From Streptomyces vietnamensis (GTDB lineage Bacteria; Actinomycetota; Actinomycetes; Streptomycetales; Streptomycetaceae), in assembly GCF_000830005.1 (NCBI RefSeq), contig NZ_CP010407.1, positions 7,638,001-7,702,000 on the forward strand: 64,000 nt of DNA, read 5' to 3'. Within the stretch, counting starts at the first letter, position 1. Every line of letters begins with the position of its first letter. The notes beneath the pieces are model-generated. The model was not told where the DNA came from. It ran no database searches and saw nothing but the letters and a program-made list of their open reading frames with translations. This document shows, one piece after another, positions 32,033-41,500 of the stretch. A program made the translations under genes and the position numbers.

Positions 32033-34657
32033 ATGAACAACCCCACCAACGCCGGGCGCCGCGGACGTCACCGCCGTCGCAGGACCGCCACCGTCCTGCT
32101 GCTCGGTGTGCCCGCCACCGTCGTGCCGTACCTCCTGTTCGTGCAGGACGACTCGCAGGCCGCGACGGTCGACGACAGTGCCTACTACAAACTGGTCTCG
32201 GTGCGCAGCGGCAAGGTGCTGGACGTCAACGCCTTCTCCACCGCCGACGGCACCCGCATCCAGCAGTGGACCGATCAGAACACGGCCAACCAGCAGTGGC
32301 GGCTGCGGTCCACCGGCGACGGCTACTACGAGCTGGTGAACCGCAACAGCGGCAAAGTGCTCGGCATAGCGGGCGATTCGACCGCACAGGCGGCTGCCGC
32401 CGAGCAGCAGACCGACAGCTCCTCCACCTCCCAGGAGTGGCGGCTCGACGGGGTGAGCGGTTCCGACGCCGTCACCTTCACCTCCCGCAGGAGCGGCCAG
32501 GTCCTGGACGTCTCCGGAGGCTCCACGGCCGACGGCGCGGCGGTCATCCAGTACGGCGGCCATGGCAGCACCAACCAGCAGTGGAAGCTGGTGAAGACGG
32601 CCGAGGCCCCGGCCACCGGGACCGGACCGTACGCGTGGAAGAACGCCCAGGTGGTGGGCGGCGGTTACGTCACCGGGCTGGTGTTCAACCCCCGGGAGAG
32701 GGGGCTGCTGTACGCGCGCACCGACATGGGCGGCGCCTACCGTTGGGACAGTGCGGCCGAGCAGTGGATCCCGCTGACCGACTGGCTCGGCGAGAAGGAC
32801 TGGAACCTGCTGGGCATCGACGCGCTGGCCACCGACCCCGTGGACCCGAACCGCCTCTACCTCGCGGCGGGCACCTACACCAACGACTGGGCCGGCAACG
32901 GCGCGATCCTGCGCTCCACCGACCGGGGCCGCACCTTCCAGCGCACCGAACTCCCCTTCAAGCTGGGCGGCAACGAGGACGGCCGCGGGGCCGGTGAGCG
33001 GCTGGTGATCGACCCCTCGGACAACCGCACCCTGCTCCTCGGCACCCGCAAGAACGGCCTGTGGCGCAGCACGGACAGCGGTGCGACATGGCGGCAGGTC
33101 TCCTCGTTCCCCGTCAAGGACGGGGCGAGCAGCGGCGCGGGCATCTCCTTCGTGACGTACGGCCCGGCCGGCAGCAACACGGTCTACGTCGGCGTCGCCG
33201 ACAGGTCCACCTCCCTGTACCGCTCCACCGACGGCGGCACCACCTGGCAGGCCGTCCCCGGACAGCCCACCGGCCAGTTCCCGCAGCACGGCGTGCTCTC
33301 CGGAGACGGCTCGCTGTACCTGACGTACACCAACGCCCTCGGACCCAACGGCGTGACGGCGGGCTCGGTCTGGAAGTACGCACCGGCCGGCGGGACGTGG
33401 AAGAACGTCTCCCCGTCCCAGGGCGGCTACGGCTTCTCCGGCCTTGCCGTCGACCCGCGCCGGCCGTCCACGGTGATGGTCACCACCCTCGACCGCTGGT
33501 GGCCCGAGGACGAGATCTACCGCACCACCGACGGCGGCACGACCTGGAAGGCACTGGCGGACAAGTCGGTGCGGAACGCCTCCGCCGCCCCGTACGTCGG
33601 CACCCACACCGGGCACTGGATGACCGCCCTGGCCATCGACCCCTTCGACTCCGGGCACGTGCTGTACGGCACCGGCAACGGCATCTGGCGCAGCAAGGAC
33701 GCCAACGCCACCGACAGCGGCGGCACCAGCCACTGGGCCGCCGGGGCGCGGGGCCTCGAGGAGACCGCGCTGATGGACGCGATCGCCCCGCCCGGCGGCG
33801 CCGCCGTCGTCACCGCCATGGGCGACCAGGGCGGTTTCCGGCACGACGACCTGAACAAGGTCCCGGCCGGGCGGCTGGACAACCCCATGATGGCCAACAG
33901 CACCGACATCGACTTCGCCCAGTCGAACCCCGGGGTGATGGTCCGCGTCGGCCACGGCGGCGCGCAGGACGGCGCCTACTCCACCGACGGCGGCAGCACC
34001 TGGAACGGCTTCAAGGCGGAGCCGGTGGCCGGCGCCCAGGACGGGCATGTCGCGCTCGCGGCGGACGGCTCCACGATCGTCTGGACCCAGGCCGGTCAGG
34101 TCCCGTACCGGTCGACCGACAAGGGTGCGAGCTGGTCGAGGGTCGGCGGACTGGGCACCGACGCCGTCGTCGTCGCCGACCGCTCCTCGGCCAGGACCTT
34201 CTACTCCCTGTCCGGCGGCACGCTCTACGCCAGCACCGACGGCGGAGCGACCTTCAGCCCGCGTGCCGGCAACCTGCCCTCCGGCCGTCTCACCGCCGTC
34301 CCCGGCGTCGCCGGGGACCTGTGGATCGCCGGCGGCGGCCAGGGGCTGCTGCACTCCACCGACGGCGGCCGCACCTTCACCGCGCTCACCACGGTGAAGT
34401 CCGCCTCCGCCCTCGGCTTCGGCAAGGCCGCGCCCGGTGCCTCCTACCAGGCCCTCTACCTGATCGGCACCGTCAAGGACGTCACCGGAGTCTTCCGCTC
34501 CACGGACAAGGGCGCCACCTGGGTCCGCGTCAACGACGACGCCCACCAGTGGGGCAGCATCGGTGGCGTCGGCGTCATCACCGGAGACCCGGACACCTAC
34601 GGCCGCGTCTACGTCGGCACCAACGGCCGCGGCCTCCAGTACGGCGACCCGTCCTGA
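32033..34657 (+). CDS. Secreted CBM13 - GH74 xyloglucanase
   Basis: 874 residues. Arg-rich N-terminus and a hydrophobic signal (about 18-42). Ricin-type CBM13 at about 43-195 with three QxW motifs (NQQWRLRS, SQEWRLDG, NQQWKLVK). GH74 two-propeller domain from about 205 to the end, with many SxDGGxTW repeats; candidate catalytic Asp in RTDMGGAYRW (about 231) and in MGDQGGF (about 598), the positions expected for GH74. It starts 38 nt after the xylanase gene with AGGAG 12 nt upstream, so the two are probably one operon for hemicellulose breakdown. Confidence 0.92.
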   Translation: MNNPTNAGRRGRHRRRRTATVLLLGVPATVVPYLLFVQDDSQAATVDDSAYYKLVSVRSGKVLDVNAFSTADGTRIQQWTDQNTANQQWRLRSTGDGYYELVNRNSGKVLGIAGDSTAQAAAAEQQTDSSSTSQEWRLDGVSGSDAVTFTSRRSGQVLDVSGGSTADGAAVIQYGGHGSTNQQWKLVKTAEAPATGTGPYAWKNAQVVGGGYVTGLVFNPRERGLLYARTDMGGAYRWDSAAEQWIPLTDWLGEKDWNLLGIDALATDPVDPNRLYLAAGTYTNDWAGNGAILRSTDRGRTFQRTELPFKLGGNEDGRGAGERLVIDPSDNRTLLLGTRKNGLWRSTDSGATWRQVSSFPVKDGASSGAGISFVTYGPAGSNTVYVGVADRSTSLYRSTDGGTTWQAVPGQPTGQFPQHGVLSGDGSLYLTYTNALGPNGVTAGSVWKYAPAGGTWKNVSPSQGGYGFSGLAVDPRRPSTVMVTTLDRWWPEDEIYRTTDGGTTWKALADKSVRNASAAPYVGTHTGHWMTALAIDPFDSGHVLYGTGNGIWRSKDANATDSGGTSHWAAGARGLEETALMDAIAPPGGAAVVTAMGDQGGFRHDDLNKVPAGRLDNPMMANSTDIDFAQSNPGVMVRVGHGGAQDGAYSTDGGSTWNGFKAEPVAGAQDGHVALAADGSTIVWTQAGQVPYRSTDKGASWSRVGGLGTDAVVVADRSSARTFYSLSGGTLYASTDGGATFSPRAGNLPSGRLTAVPGVAGDLWIAGGGQGLLHSTDGGRTFTALTTVKSASALGFGKAAPGASYQALYLIGTVKDVTGVFRSTDKGATWVRVNDDAHQWGSIGGVGVITGDPDTYGRVYVGTNGRGLQYGDPS

Positions 34658-34717
34658 CCCCGACACCGGATGCACTTATGTTCGACGCGTGAGCTGACGC
34701 GCGATCACTGACGGACT

Positions 34718-34759
34718 GCCGCCCTCCTGGCCGATGGGACATCTCGGTCGGAGGGCGGC
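34718..34759. terminator. Hairpin after the GH74 gene
   Basis: Outer 10-bp perfect stem GCCGCCCTCC (34718-34727) with GGAGGGCGGC (34750-34759); an inner, partly paired segment (CCGATG/CATCTCGG) extends it. Lies between the GH74 stop and the convergent LysR gene. Confidence 0.7.
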
Positions 34760-34822
34760 TTTCCGCTGTAGAGCGGCCCGTGGGCGGCGGTTGCGGAGCG
34801 GGGCCTGGGTCTTGTGCGGGCG

Positions 34823-35695
34823 TCAGCCCCGCCGGACCGCCCCCAGCTGGGCCCGGTGCAGGTCCGGGGCGGTGAAGCGCTGCGCCACCGTGCGCAGGAC
34901 GCGGGCCATCGCCTGGGCCGGTGGGGTGGCGGGGCGTGCCGCGGCGCGTGCGAGAAGGATGCGGCGGGTGGGGGCCGGGACGTCGGAGGCGAACGGCAGG
35001 AGGCGTACGTCACTGCGTCGGCTGGTGAGGGCCAGACGGGGTGCGAGCGCGATGCCGAGACCGGCGGCGACCATGGCCTGCGCCTCCTGGTAGTCGTGCG
35101 ACGAGTAGGCGAGGCGCGGCTCGAATCCCGCCTGGCGGCAGCTTCGGCGCAGGACGTCGGCGACGGGATGGTTGTCGGCGCGGATGATCCACTCCTGGTC
35201 GGCGAGATCGCCGAGGCGCACGGAGGGACGTGTGCGCAGGGCCGAGTCGGCGGGGACGACCAGCACCGTGGGGTCGTCAAGCAGGTGAGTGACGGCAAGC
35301 GCCGGATCGTCGAGGCGGTTCCATCCGTAGTCCCAGAGCAGCCCCTGCTCCACCTCCCCGGTGTGCAGCATCTCCCTGAGCTCCGCGAGGACTCCGGCGC
35401 GTACCTCGATGCGGATGCCGGCGTGGCGCCGTCGGAAACGCGTCAGCGCCAGCGGCAGCAGGGACGCGCTCGCCGTGGGGAAGGAACCGAGCCGCAGGGT
35501 GCCCTGGTCGAGGGCGGTGAAGGAGTCCAGGTCGGCCTGGGCGGCACGGAGTTCCCGGCGGATGGCCTGACCGCGTTCGGCCAGCGCGGCACCCGCCGGG
35601 GTGGGCCGGATACCGCTCGGCAGCCTCTCGATCAGGGGCTGGCCTGCCTCCCGCTCAAGGAGGGACATCTGCTGGGAGGCGGCGGAGGTGGTCAT
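34823..35695 (-). pseudogene. LysR-family regulator, N-terminally truncated
   Basis: The 290 codons from ATG 35695 read MTTSAASQQMSLLEREAG, which in intact LysR proteins is the recognition-helix region around residue 26; helix 1 and the start of the winged-helix domain are missing. In the same frame upstream the codons PAEALG still fit the expected AxALGM, then similarity stops at about 35710, where PrpF-like coding sequence on the opposite strand begins. The effector domain (residues 65-275) seems intact (LGSFPTASASLLPLALTRF; GLGIALAPRLAL). No in-frame start restores the domain. Likely non-functional as a DNA-binding regulator, or expressed as an effector-domain remnant. Confidence 0.7.
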
Positions 35696-35698
35696 GCC

Positions 35699-35914
35699 GA
35701 GGGCTTCCGCCGGCTGCTGGTCGCCGCGTACGGCGCCACCGACCCCGTGGAGCTGGACGGGGTCGGCGGGGCGACCCCCACCACCTCGAAAGCGGCCGTG
35801 GTCAGCGCCTCACCCCGGCCCGGCGTCGACGTCGACTACCTGTTCGCCCAAGTCGGCATCGGGACGGGCTCGGTGGAGTGGACGAGCAACTGCGGCAACT
35901 GCGCCACCGGCGTC
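35699..35914 (+). pseudogene. PrpF-like isomerase fragment
   Basis: About 72 codons with clear resemblance to PrpF/4-oxalomesaconate tautomerase-type proteins: RRLLVAAYGATDP, LDGVGGATPTTSKAAVVS, RPGVDVDYLFAQV, SNCGNCATGV. These correspond roughly to residues 35-110 of a 350-380 residue protein. The N-terminus ends abruptly at the LysR remnant and the reading breaks after ATGV, where permease sequence starts in another frame. No start codon or ribosome-binding site. Interpreted as a deletion remnant. Confidence 0.65.
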
Positions 35915-36159
35915 GCCCCATCGCCGTACCGCTGCTGCTCTCCAGCCACCTCAGCGGTGCCGGACTGATCGCCGCGCTCGCCGTCTCCACGACGATCCTC
36001 GACACCTCTCCCTTCTCGACCAACGGAGCACTCGTCCTCAGCAACGCCCGTGGGGTGGACTCCCGCCGCTTCTACCGCCAGGTCATCGGCTACACGGGCG
36101 GAATCGTCGCCCTCGGCCCCGTCGTCGCCTGGGGCGCCCTGGTCCTGCCCTGGTCATAG
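35911..36159 (+). pseudogene. MatC/SLC13-type permease C-terminal fragment
   Basis: About 80 codons ending at TAG 36157-36159. PIAVPLLLSSHLSGAGLIAA, then TSPFSTNGALVLSNA and VVAWGALVLPWS, match the last two or three membrane helices of MatC-like dicarboxylate carriers (the SPFSTNGALV motif is characteristic). The rest of the transporter (about 350 residues) is missing. A GTG at 35878 could start a 93-residue peptide, but the first 12 residues are out-of-frame PrpF sequence. Remnant of a prpF-transporter pair. Confidence 0.62.
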
Positions 36160-36181
36160 CGCGAGGACCGACGACGGACGG

Positions 36182-36219
36182 CGGAGGGCGCCGAGCCGGA
36201 CCATGGACGGCGCCCTCCG
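36182..36219. terminator. Hairpin beyond the permease remnant
   Basis: A perfect 12-bp stem CGGAGGGCGCCG (36182-36193) with its complement (36208-36219) and a 14-nt loop. It probably terminated the lost transporter gene and now insulates the RiPP-like locus, whose enzyme gene ends at 36391. The space 36220-36390 shows no gene. Confidence 0.65.
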
Positions 36220-36390
36220 TGCTGATTCCGTGTGCAGGACCAGGGGGATGCGGACGCGGTCGGCGCCGGCCCCGGCCCGCCCCGTGCCGGCCTGCAGGAA
36301 TCATCGGTTCCCGGCGCCCGCGCCCACGCCCGCGAGTGGCGTGCGTGTGCGTGGGCGGGACGGCAGGGCGGGAGGCATCGCACGTCCGGT

Positions 36391-37839
36391 TCAGCCGACG
36401 ACGGGTTCGACGAGGCCGGCCGCGACCAGGCCCGCGAGGCCGGATGCCAGTCCGGCGGGGTCGGAGCCCGCGTGCTGGGCGTACTGCTCCTGGATCGCGG
36501 CGAGTTCACGGCCGTCGCAGAGGGCGTAGATCAGCCAGGCGTGCTGGTTGAGCCAGTGGAACTTCGCGGTGTCAGGGGCGAAGGCCAGCAGCTGGTCCTG
36601 CTCGGGCAGGGGGCAGACGGCAACCGGCTCGATCTTGCGGTAGCCGCGCGGATCCGGCTGCGGCACGTGCGGAGCGGAGCTCGGGACGGGCTCCCGGGCG
36701 GCGTTCGCCCGTACGGAAGGCGCCAGGGAGGCGGCGGCGTCCATCAGCCATTCGACGAAGCGCCGTCCGGCCGGTGTCAGTGCCCCGCCGTGCACCTCGA
36801 GTGCCTGCCGCCCGAGGTAGGCGGCCCGTTCGGCGCTCGTGGTGTACCCGCCCTCCACCGCGGCCCGGCTGCCCGGAGTGGGCACGCCGACGTCCTCGGT
36901 GACCGGCGGCTCACCGAAGCGCTCGCGGAGTTCGGCAGGGGCCTCGCCCGCCGCCGCGAAGAACAGCACCATGTGCGCGTACACGTGCAGTGCGGCCAGG
37001 ACCCGGGTCAGCGACCACGGGGTCAGCCGCCAGGGGATCTCGATCTCGTGGCCCGGGTCGGCGACGAGCGAGCCGGTGCGCAGGACGTCGAACTGCTTGA
37101 GGTGCAGTCCTTCGTGCAACAGGATCTCCGCGGTCATCCACGGATCGCGCAGCTGCTCCGGAGCGATGAACAGGGCCGAGGGCAGCGGATCGCCGCCGGA
37201 GAGCGAGTACAGCTCGCCGTCGTCGCTCTCGCCCCGGGCCAGACCCACCAACGAGATGTGCGGGAAGACTCCCGCCCCGGCGTACGGCAGCAGTTCGGCC
37301 AGGAGTTCGGCGCCCCGGGAGAGCCCCGCGAGCAGCTCCTCGTCGGGGCTGATCCGGCGAGCCTCGCGCATGTCGGAGAAGGTCCCGTCCTTGAGCTCCT
37401 CCAGCCGCCGGGCGAGCGGGAGTCCGGCCGAGCCCGGCTCGACCTCCGTCCACACCCAGCCGACGCCACGGCTCGCCCAGGGGCGTCGGCGCGGGGTCAT
37501 GAGGCGTTCGCACGGCCCCAGCCCGTCCTCGGCGTCGAGGTCGACCTCCGCGAGGTGCGACGCGAACTCGCTCGGGTCGTGCCGGTGGTGCTCCAGGGCG
37601 AGCAGGTCGTCCTCGAAGGCGTTCCTCAGCACCGGGTCGTAGAGGAAGGGGCGCAGCACGGCGTCGTCCGCCTTGCCGAGCCGCTCGAACCGGTCGGCCG
37701 CGTCGGGGAACCGGCGGGCGAGCACCGTCAGGCCCAGCCGGTAGCGTGCGATGTTCCTGGCCTCGATGGCGTCGGCGGCGCCGAAGTGCGGGTCCGCTCC
37801 CAGGATTCTGTCTATCTGTGTGTACAACGGCGACAACAT
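36391..37839 (-). CDS. HExxH-type putative peptide beta-hydroxylase with C-terminal PqqD-like recognition domain
   Basis: 482 residues from ATG 37839 (GAGGTG just upstream). Residues 1-380 match the HEXXH-motif RiPP modification family (aKG-HExxH type peptide hydroxylases): H242-E-G-L-H246 inside ILLHEGLHLKQFDVLRTGS, then LHVYAHMVLFFAAAGEAP. Members with this motif are Fe(II)/2-oxoglutarate peptide beta-hydroxylases rather than proteases. Residues about 390-482 (FHWLNQHAWLIYALCDGREL, AGLVAAGLVEP) resemble a PqqD/RRE leader-binding domain. It lies 87 nt downstream of a 43-residue peptide gene, its likely substrate. No radical SAM, protease or exporter is adjacent. Confidence 0.75.
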   Translation of the reverse strand: MLSPLYTQIDRILGADPHFGAADAIEARNIARYRLGLTVLARRFPDAADRFERLGKADDAVLRPFLYDPVLRNAFEDDLLALEHHRHDPSEFASHLAEVDLDAEDGLGPCERLMTPRRRPWASRGVGWVWTEVEPGSAGLPLARRLEELKDGTFSDMREARRISPDEELLAGLSRGAELLAELLPYAGAGVFPHISLVGLARGESDDGELYSLSGGDPLPSALFIAPEQLRDPWMTAEILLHEGLHLKQFDVLRTGSLVADPGHEIEIPWRLTPWSLTRVLAALHVYAHMVLFFAAAGEAPAELRERFGEPPVTEDVGVPTPGSRAAVEGGYTTSAERAAYLGRQALEVHGGALTPAGRRFVEWLMDAAASLAPSVRANAAREPVPSSAPHVPQPDPRGYRKIEPVAVCPLPEQDQLLAFAPDTAKFHWLNQHAWLIYALCDGRELAAIQEQYAQHAGSDPAGLASGLAGLVAAGLVEPVVG

Positions 37840-37877
37840 GCACCTCGTGAGGCGTGGGGACGGTACGGGTGAGGACA

Positions 37878-37917
37878 CGGCAGGCCGGCCGCCGGAAGTC
37901 CGACGACCGGCCTGCCG
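37878..37917 (-). promoter_or_regulatory. Hairpin between precursor and modifying-enzyme genes
   Basis: An 11-bp perfect stem CGGCAGGCCGG (37878-37888) with CCGGCCTGCCG (37907-37917) and an 18-nt loop. Read in the gene direction it follows the precursor stop by 9 nt and precedes the enzyme start by 38 nt. It may act as a partial terminator that gives more peptide than enzyme message, as is common in RiPP operons. Confidence 0.55.
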
Positions 37918-37926
37918 CGTCACGGC

Positions 37927-38058
37927 TTACTTCGCCGCACCGACCGGCGCGAGGTAGGGCGGGTACCAGGCGCGCTCGTACTGGGCGTCGGTGGTGATGC
38001 TCGGCGCCGACTCGGCGGTCACCCGCATCTGGGGCATTTCCACGGTCTGGGACGGCAT
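37927..38058 (-). CDS. Candidate RiPP precursor peptide, 43 residues
   Basis: ATG 38058 is preceded by an excellent AAGGAG with 5 nt spacing (reads AAGGAGACGACATG); stop TAA at 37929-37927. The N-terminal part (MPSQTVEMPQMRVTAESAPS, then ITTDAQ) is polar/acidic and leader-like; the C-terminal part YERAWYPPYLAPVGAAK is rich in Trp, Tyr, Pro and small residues, a core-like sequence without Cys. It sits directly upstream of the HExxH enzyme with its PqqD-like domain. Beta-hydroxylation of core residues is the expected modification; the exact residue cannot be predicted. No match to a named RiPP class is recognised. Confidence 0.72.
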   Translation of the reverse strand: MPSQTVEMPQMRVTAESAPSITTDAQYERAWYPPYLAPVGAAK

Positions 38059-38512
38059 GTCGTCTCCTTGCTCCACACCCGGCAGGGTGTTCACGGACAA
38101 ACGGTCTGCCGGATCAGCCGCCGCGGCCGTCCCGCTGCGTGGCCACCATCGCCACGGAGCGGGGTGCTTACGCCTCGGCGTCGTCTCCAGCACTGATGAA
38201 CCTAGATTCGCGGGACGCGCCGGTGTGTTCCTCACGTGCAGGATCGCCTTGCGTTCCGTGCAAGGCGATCCCGTGCGTGCGTCCACGCCTCGCCCGCACC
38301 GCACGCAGGACCACCGTCCTCGTCCACGCGGGCAGCCACCGGCCCGGCGCCTGCAGGCTCCCGCCCCGCAACCTCCGGAGCCGCTCCGGAGGCTCGTGAC
38401 ACGCGGAAATATCCTGCTCCCGCGCTGCCTTGACCTGGCATGATCACATCGCGCCATCGCGCGACCGACGTCGGCGCGGACGGGAACACCGGCCGTGCCA
38501 AGGGGGAGGACA
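38059..38512. other. 454-nt divergent intergenic region of the RiPP-like locus
   Basis: No gene is visible. The region must carry promoters for the precursor gene (leftward) and the SARP gene (rightward). A perfect inverted repeat and CGTGCA direct repeats lie near its middle (listed separately). On the leftward strand TAGGTT (within GAATCTAGGTTCATC, around 38205) could be a -10 box, but there is no convincing -35. Confidence 0.5.
38235..38277. promoter_or_regulatory. Inverted repeat and 22-bp-spaced direct repeats, candidate SARP operator
   Basis: GGATCGCCTTGC (38241-38252), 7 nt, then GCAAGGCGATCC (38260-38271): a perfect 12-bp inverted repeat. Superposed on it are CGTGCA at 38235 and at 38257 (22 bp apart, two helical turns) and CGTGCG at 38272. 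SARPs usually bind heptameric direct repeats 11 or 22 bp apart upstream of the -10 box. It lies about 180 nt before the precursor start and 236 nt before the regulator start. Confidence 0.55.
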
Positions 38513-41500
38513 GTGGAGTTCCGTCTTCTGGGGCCGGAAGAAGTCCTGCACGAGGGGCAGCCGGTTCCGATATCGGCGGCGAAGCACCGGGCGCTGCTGA
38601 CCATGTTCCTCCTGCGGTCCGACCGTGTCGTCATGACGGAGGACCTGATCGACGGCCTGTGGGGAACGAACCCGCCCAAGACCGCGAGAACGACGCTCCA
38701 CAACTACATCCGACGGCTGAGGAAGGTCCTCCTGGCGTGCGGATCGGATCCCCTGGTCACCGAGCCGGGCGGGTACGTCCTGCGCCTGGAGTCGCACCGG
38801 CTCGACGTCCACGCCTTCGACGATCTGGTGGCACAGGCCGAAGGCGCACAGGAGCGCGGCGACCTCGTCGCCGCCTCCCGGCTCCAGAGGCGGGCCCTGG
38901 GGCTCTGGCGCGGCAAGGCGCTGGAAGGAACGGCGTCCCGGTACCTCGCCGAGGTGGAGGCGCCTCGTCTCGAAGAGGCGAGGCGTTCGGCGTTCGAGAA
39001 GCTGATGGACATCGACCTCCGCCTCGGCCGCCACAACGCCCTGTTGGGCGAGATGCGGCGCGAGCTCGCGCGGGAACCGCTCAGGGAACGGTTGCGGTCG
39101 CAGTACATGCTGGCGCTGTACCGGGCCGGCCGGCGCGCCGACGCGCTGGACGTCTACCGTGAGGGACGTCGGGTCCTCGTCAAGGAGCTCGGTCTGGAAC
39201 CGGGCCCCGCGCTGCGCGAGATGGAGCGCGCGGTCCTCGCCGACAGTCCGGCCCTCGCGGCACCGACCGCGGCCGCTTCCCGTGCCGCCGCCTCCCGGAA
39301 CGCGGGGCAGGTGCCTCCTCCCAGGCAACTCCCGTCCGACACTGCGCACTTCACGGGCCGCAGCGCCCATCTACGAGCCCTGGACGAATGGGCCGGGGCC
39401 TCGGGCACCCACGGACCGATGGTCATCACCGCCATCGACGGGCAAGGCGGCATGGGGAAGACCGCGCTCGCGGTGCACTGGGGTCACAGCGCCCGAGCGC
39501 GGTTCCCGGACGGGCAGCTCTACATCGATCTGCGGGGCTACGCGACGACCAGGCCGGTCACGTCCGTGGAGGCGCTCGCGAGCTTCCTCTACGCGCTCGG
39601 AGTCCCGGCGGACCGGATCCCCGACGATCCCGACCGTGCCGCGGGTCTGTACCGCACCCTGCTGGCCGAGAAGCGCGTCCTCGTCGTCATCGACAACGCC
39701 CGCAGTGCCGACCAGGTGCGCCCTCTGCTTCCGGGAACCCCGGGGTCCCACGTGGTGGTGACCAGCCGGGACGTGCTGGCCGGTTTGGTGGTCCGCGACA
39801 GCGCCCGCCATCTCCGAGTGGACGCCCTGACTCCGGAGGAGGCCGCGGAGCTGCTGGAACGTCTCCTCGGAGCGTCCGTCGTAGCGGCCGAGCCGGAGGC
39901 GACGGCGGAGTTGGCCCGACTGTGCTGGTACGTGCCCCTGGCACTGCGGGTGTCGGCCGTCAACGTACGGGAAGCCGGCGGGGACCGCCCGGTGGCCGGC
40001 CACGTCGACCGGCTGCGCGACGAGGACCGGAGACTCGCCGCGCTCAGTGTGCCGGACGACGAGGCCAGCAACCTGCAGGCGGTCCTCTCCCTGTCCTACC
40101 TGTCGCTGTCACCCGACGAGCGCAGGCTCTTCCGCCGTCTCGGTCTCGTCCCCGGACCCACGATGACGGCGGCCGGCGCCTCCGCCTTGCTCGGGCTGCC
40201 CGTCGCACGGACGTCGCAGCTGCTCAGGCGACTCGTCGCCGTCCATCTCGTCGGTCAGACCGACCCGGACACGTACGGCCTCCACGACCTGCTGCGGCTG
40301 TTCGCCGAGAGCTGCGCGGCGGCGGACGAGAGCCCCGAGGAGCGTGCCGCGGCCCTTCGGCGCCTCTACGACCACTACCTCGCGGGCGTGCACGCCGGGG
40401 CCCGGCTGCTCTATCCGGAGAAGCTGCGCGCGTTCGACCCCGGACAGGCCGCCGGGCACGCCGACGCGGAGACCGCCGACGAGGTGGACGCGGACTCCTC
40501 CCGAGGCGCCGGGGAAAGCACCGTCGGTACCGTGGTCCTGCCCGATCAGACCGCGGCACGCCAGTGGTTCAGTCGTGAGCACACCAACCTGGTCATCGCG
40601 GCGCAGAGAGGTGCGGCGCTCGGCCTGCCCGCCGCCTCCTGGGAGTTGTGCGACGCCCTGCGCGGCTACTTCTGGCTGGTCAGAACCGGCCCGGACTGGG
40701 TCTCCGTGGCGGAGGCGGGGCTCGAGGCGGCGCAGGGCGCACACCACGCGATCGGCTCAGCCACCGCCCGCATGAGCCTCGGCGACGCGCACCGCAGCCT
40801 CGGCCGGTACGAAGGCGCGGCTCGGCACTACGAGGCGGTGCTGGCAGACGCGGAAACCGCGCACTGGCCCGAGGGCAAGGCCCAGGCACTCATCAACCTG
40901 GGCCTGGTCGGCATCCTCACGGGGAAACTGCGCGACGCGGTCAAACGCTACGAGGCGGCTGTCGACGTCCTGCCGGCGGACTCGCGGTGGAACCTGCTCC
41001 GGCTGAGCATGGAGGGCAACATGGGCCTGCTCCGCCAAGAACTCGGGGACCTCCGTCAGGCCGAACGACACAACGCCACGGCGCTCGAACTGAGCCGAAG
41101 CATCGGCTCCAGAGGAGCCGAAGGAGTCACCCGGGGCAACCTGGGCCAGGTCCTCGGGCTCCTGGGGCGCTCCGAGGAGGCACTCGAGTGCCTCACCGAA
41201 GCCCTCGCCATCCACCGGGAGCTCGGCAACCGCGGCAGTGAGGCGGAAACCCTCCGGGGGCTGGCCGACTGGCACCGTGACAGAGGCGACCACTCCACCG
41301 CCCTGGACCTCGCCCTGGCCGCCGCGGCACTGGCGGACGAGATAGAGGAGGGGCGTCTCGCGGCGGCCGCACTCCAGACCGTGGCGTCCGTCCGCACCGC
41401 TCTCGGCCAGCTCGCCGAAGCCGAGGAGATCTACCGACGGGCGCAGGGCCTCGCCGAACAGACCGGCGCCCGGCACACAGAGGCGGCGATCCTGATCGGC

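Noticed and set aside
34818..35695. Treating LysR as an intact gene with ATG 35695
   Set aside because: The first residues are already the recognition-helix region of LysR proteins; about 25 residues of the DNA-binding domain are missing.
37102..37116. Calling the HEGLH protein a zinc metalloprotease
   Set aside because: The surrounding sequence, PqqD-like C-terminal domain and adjacent small peptide fit the HExxH RiPP modification family better than any peptidase family I can name.
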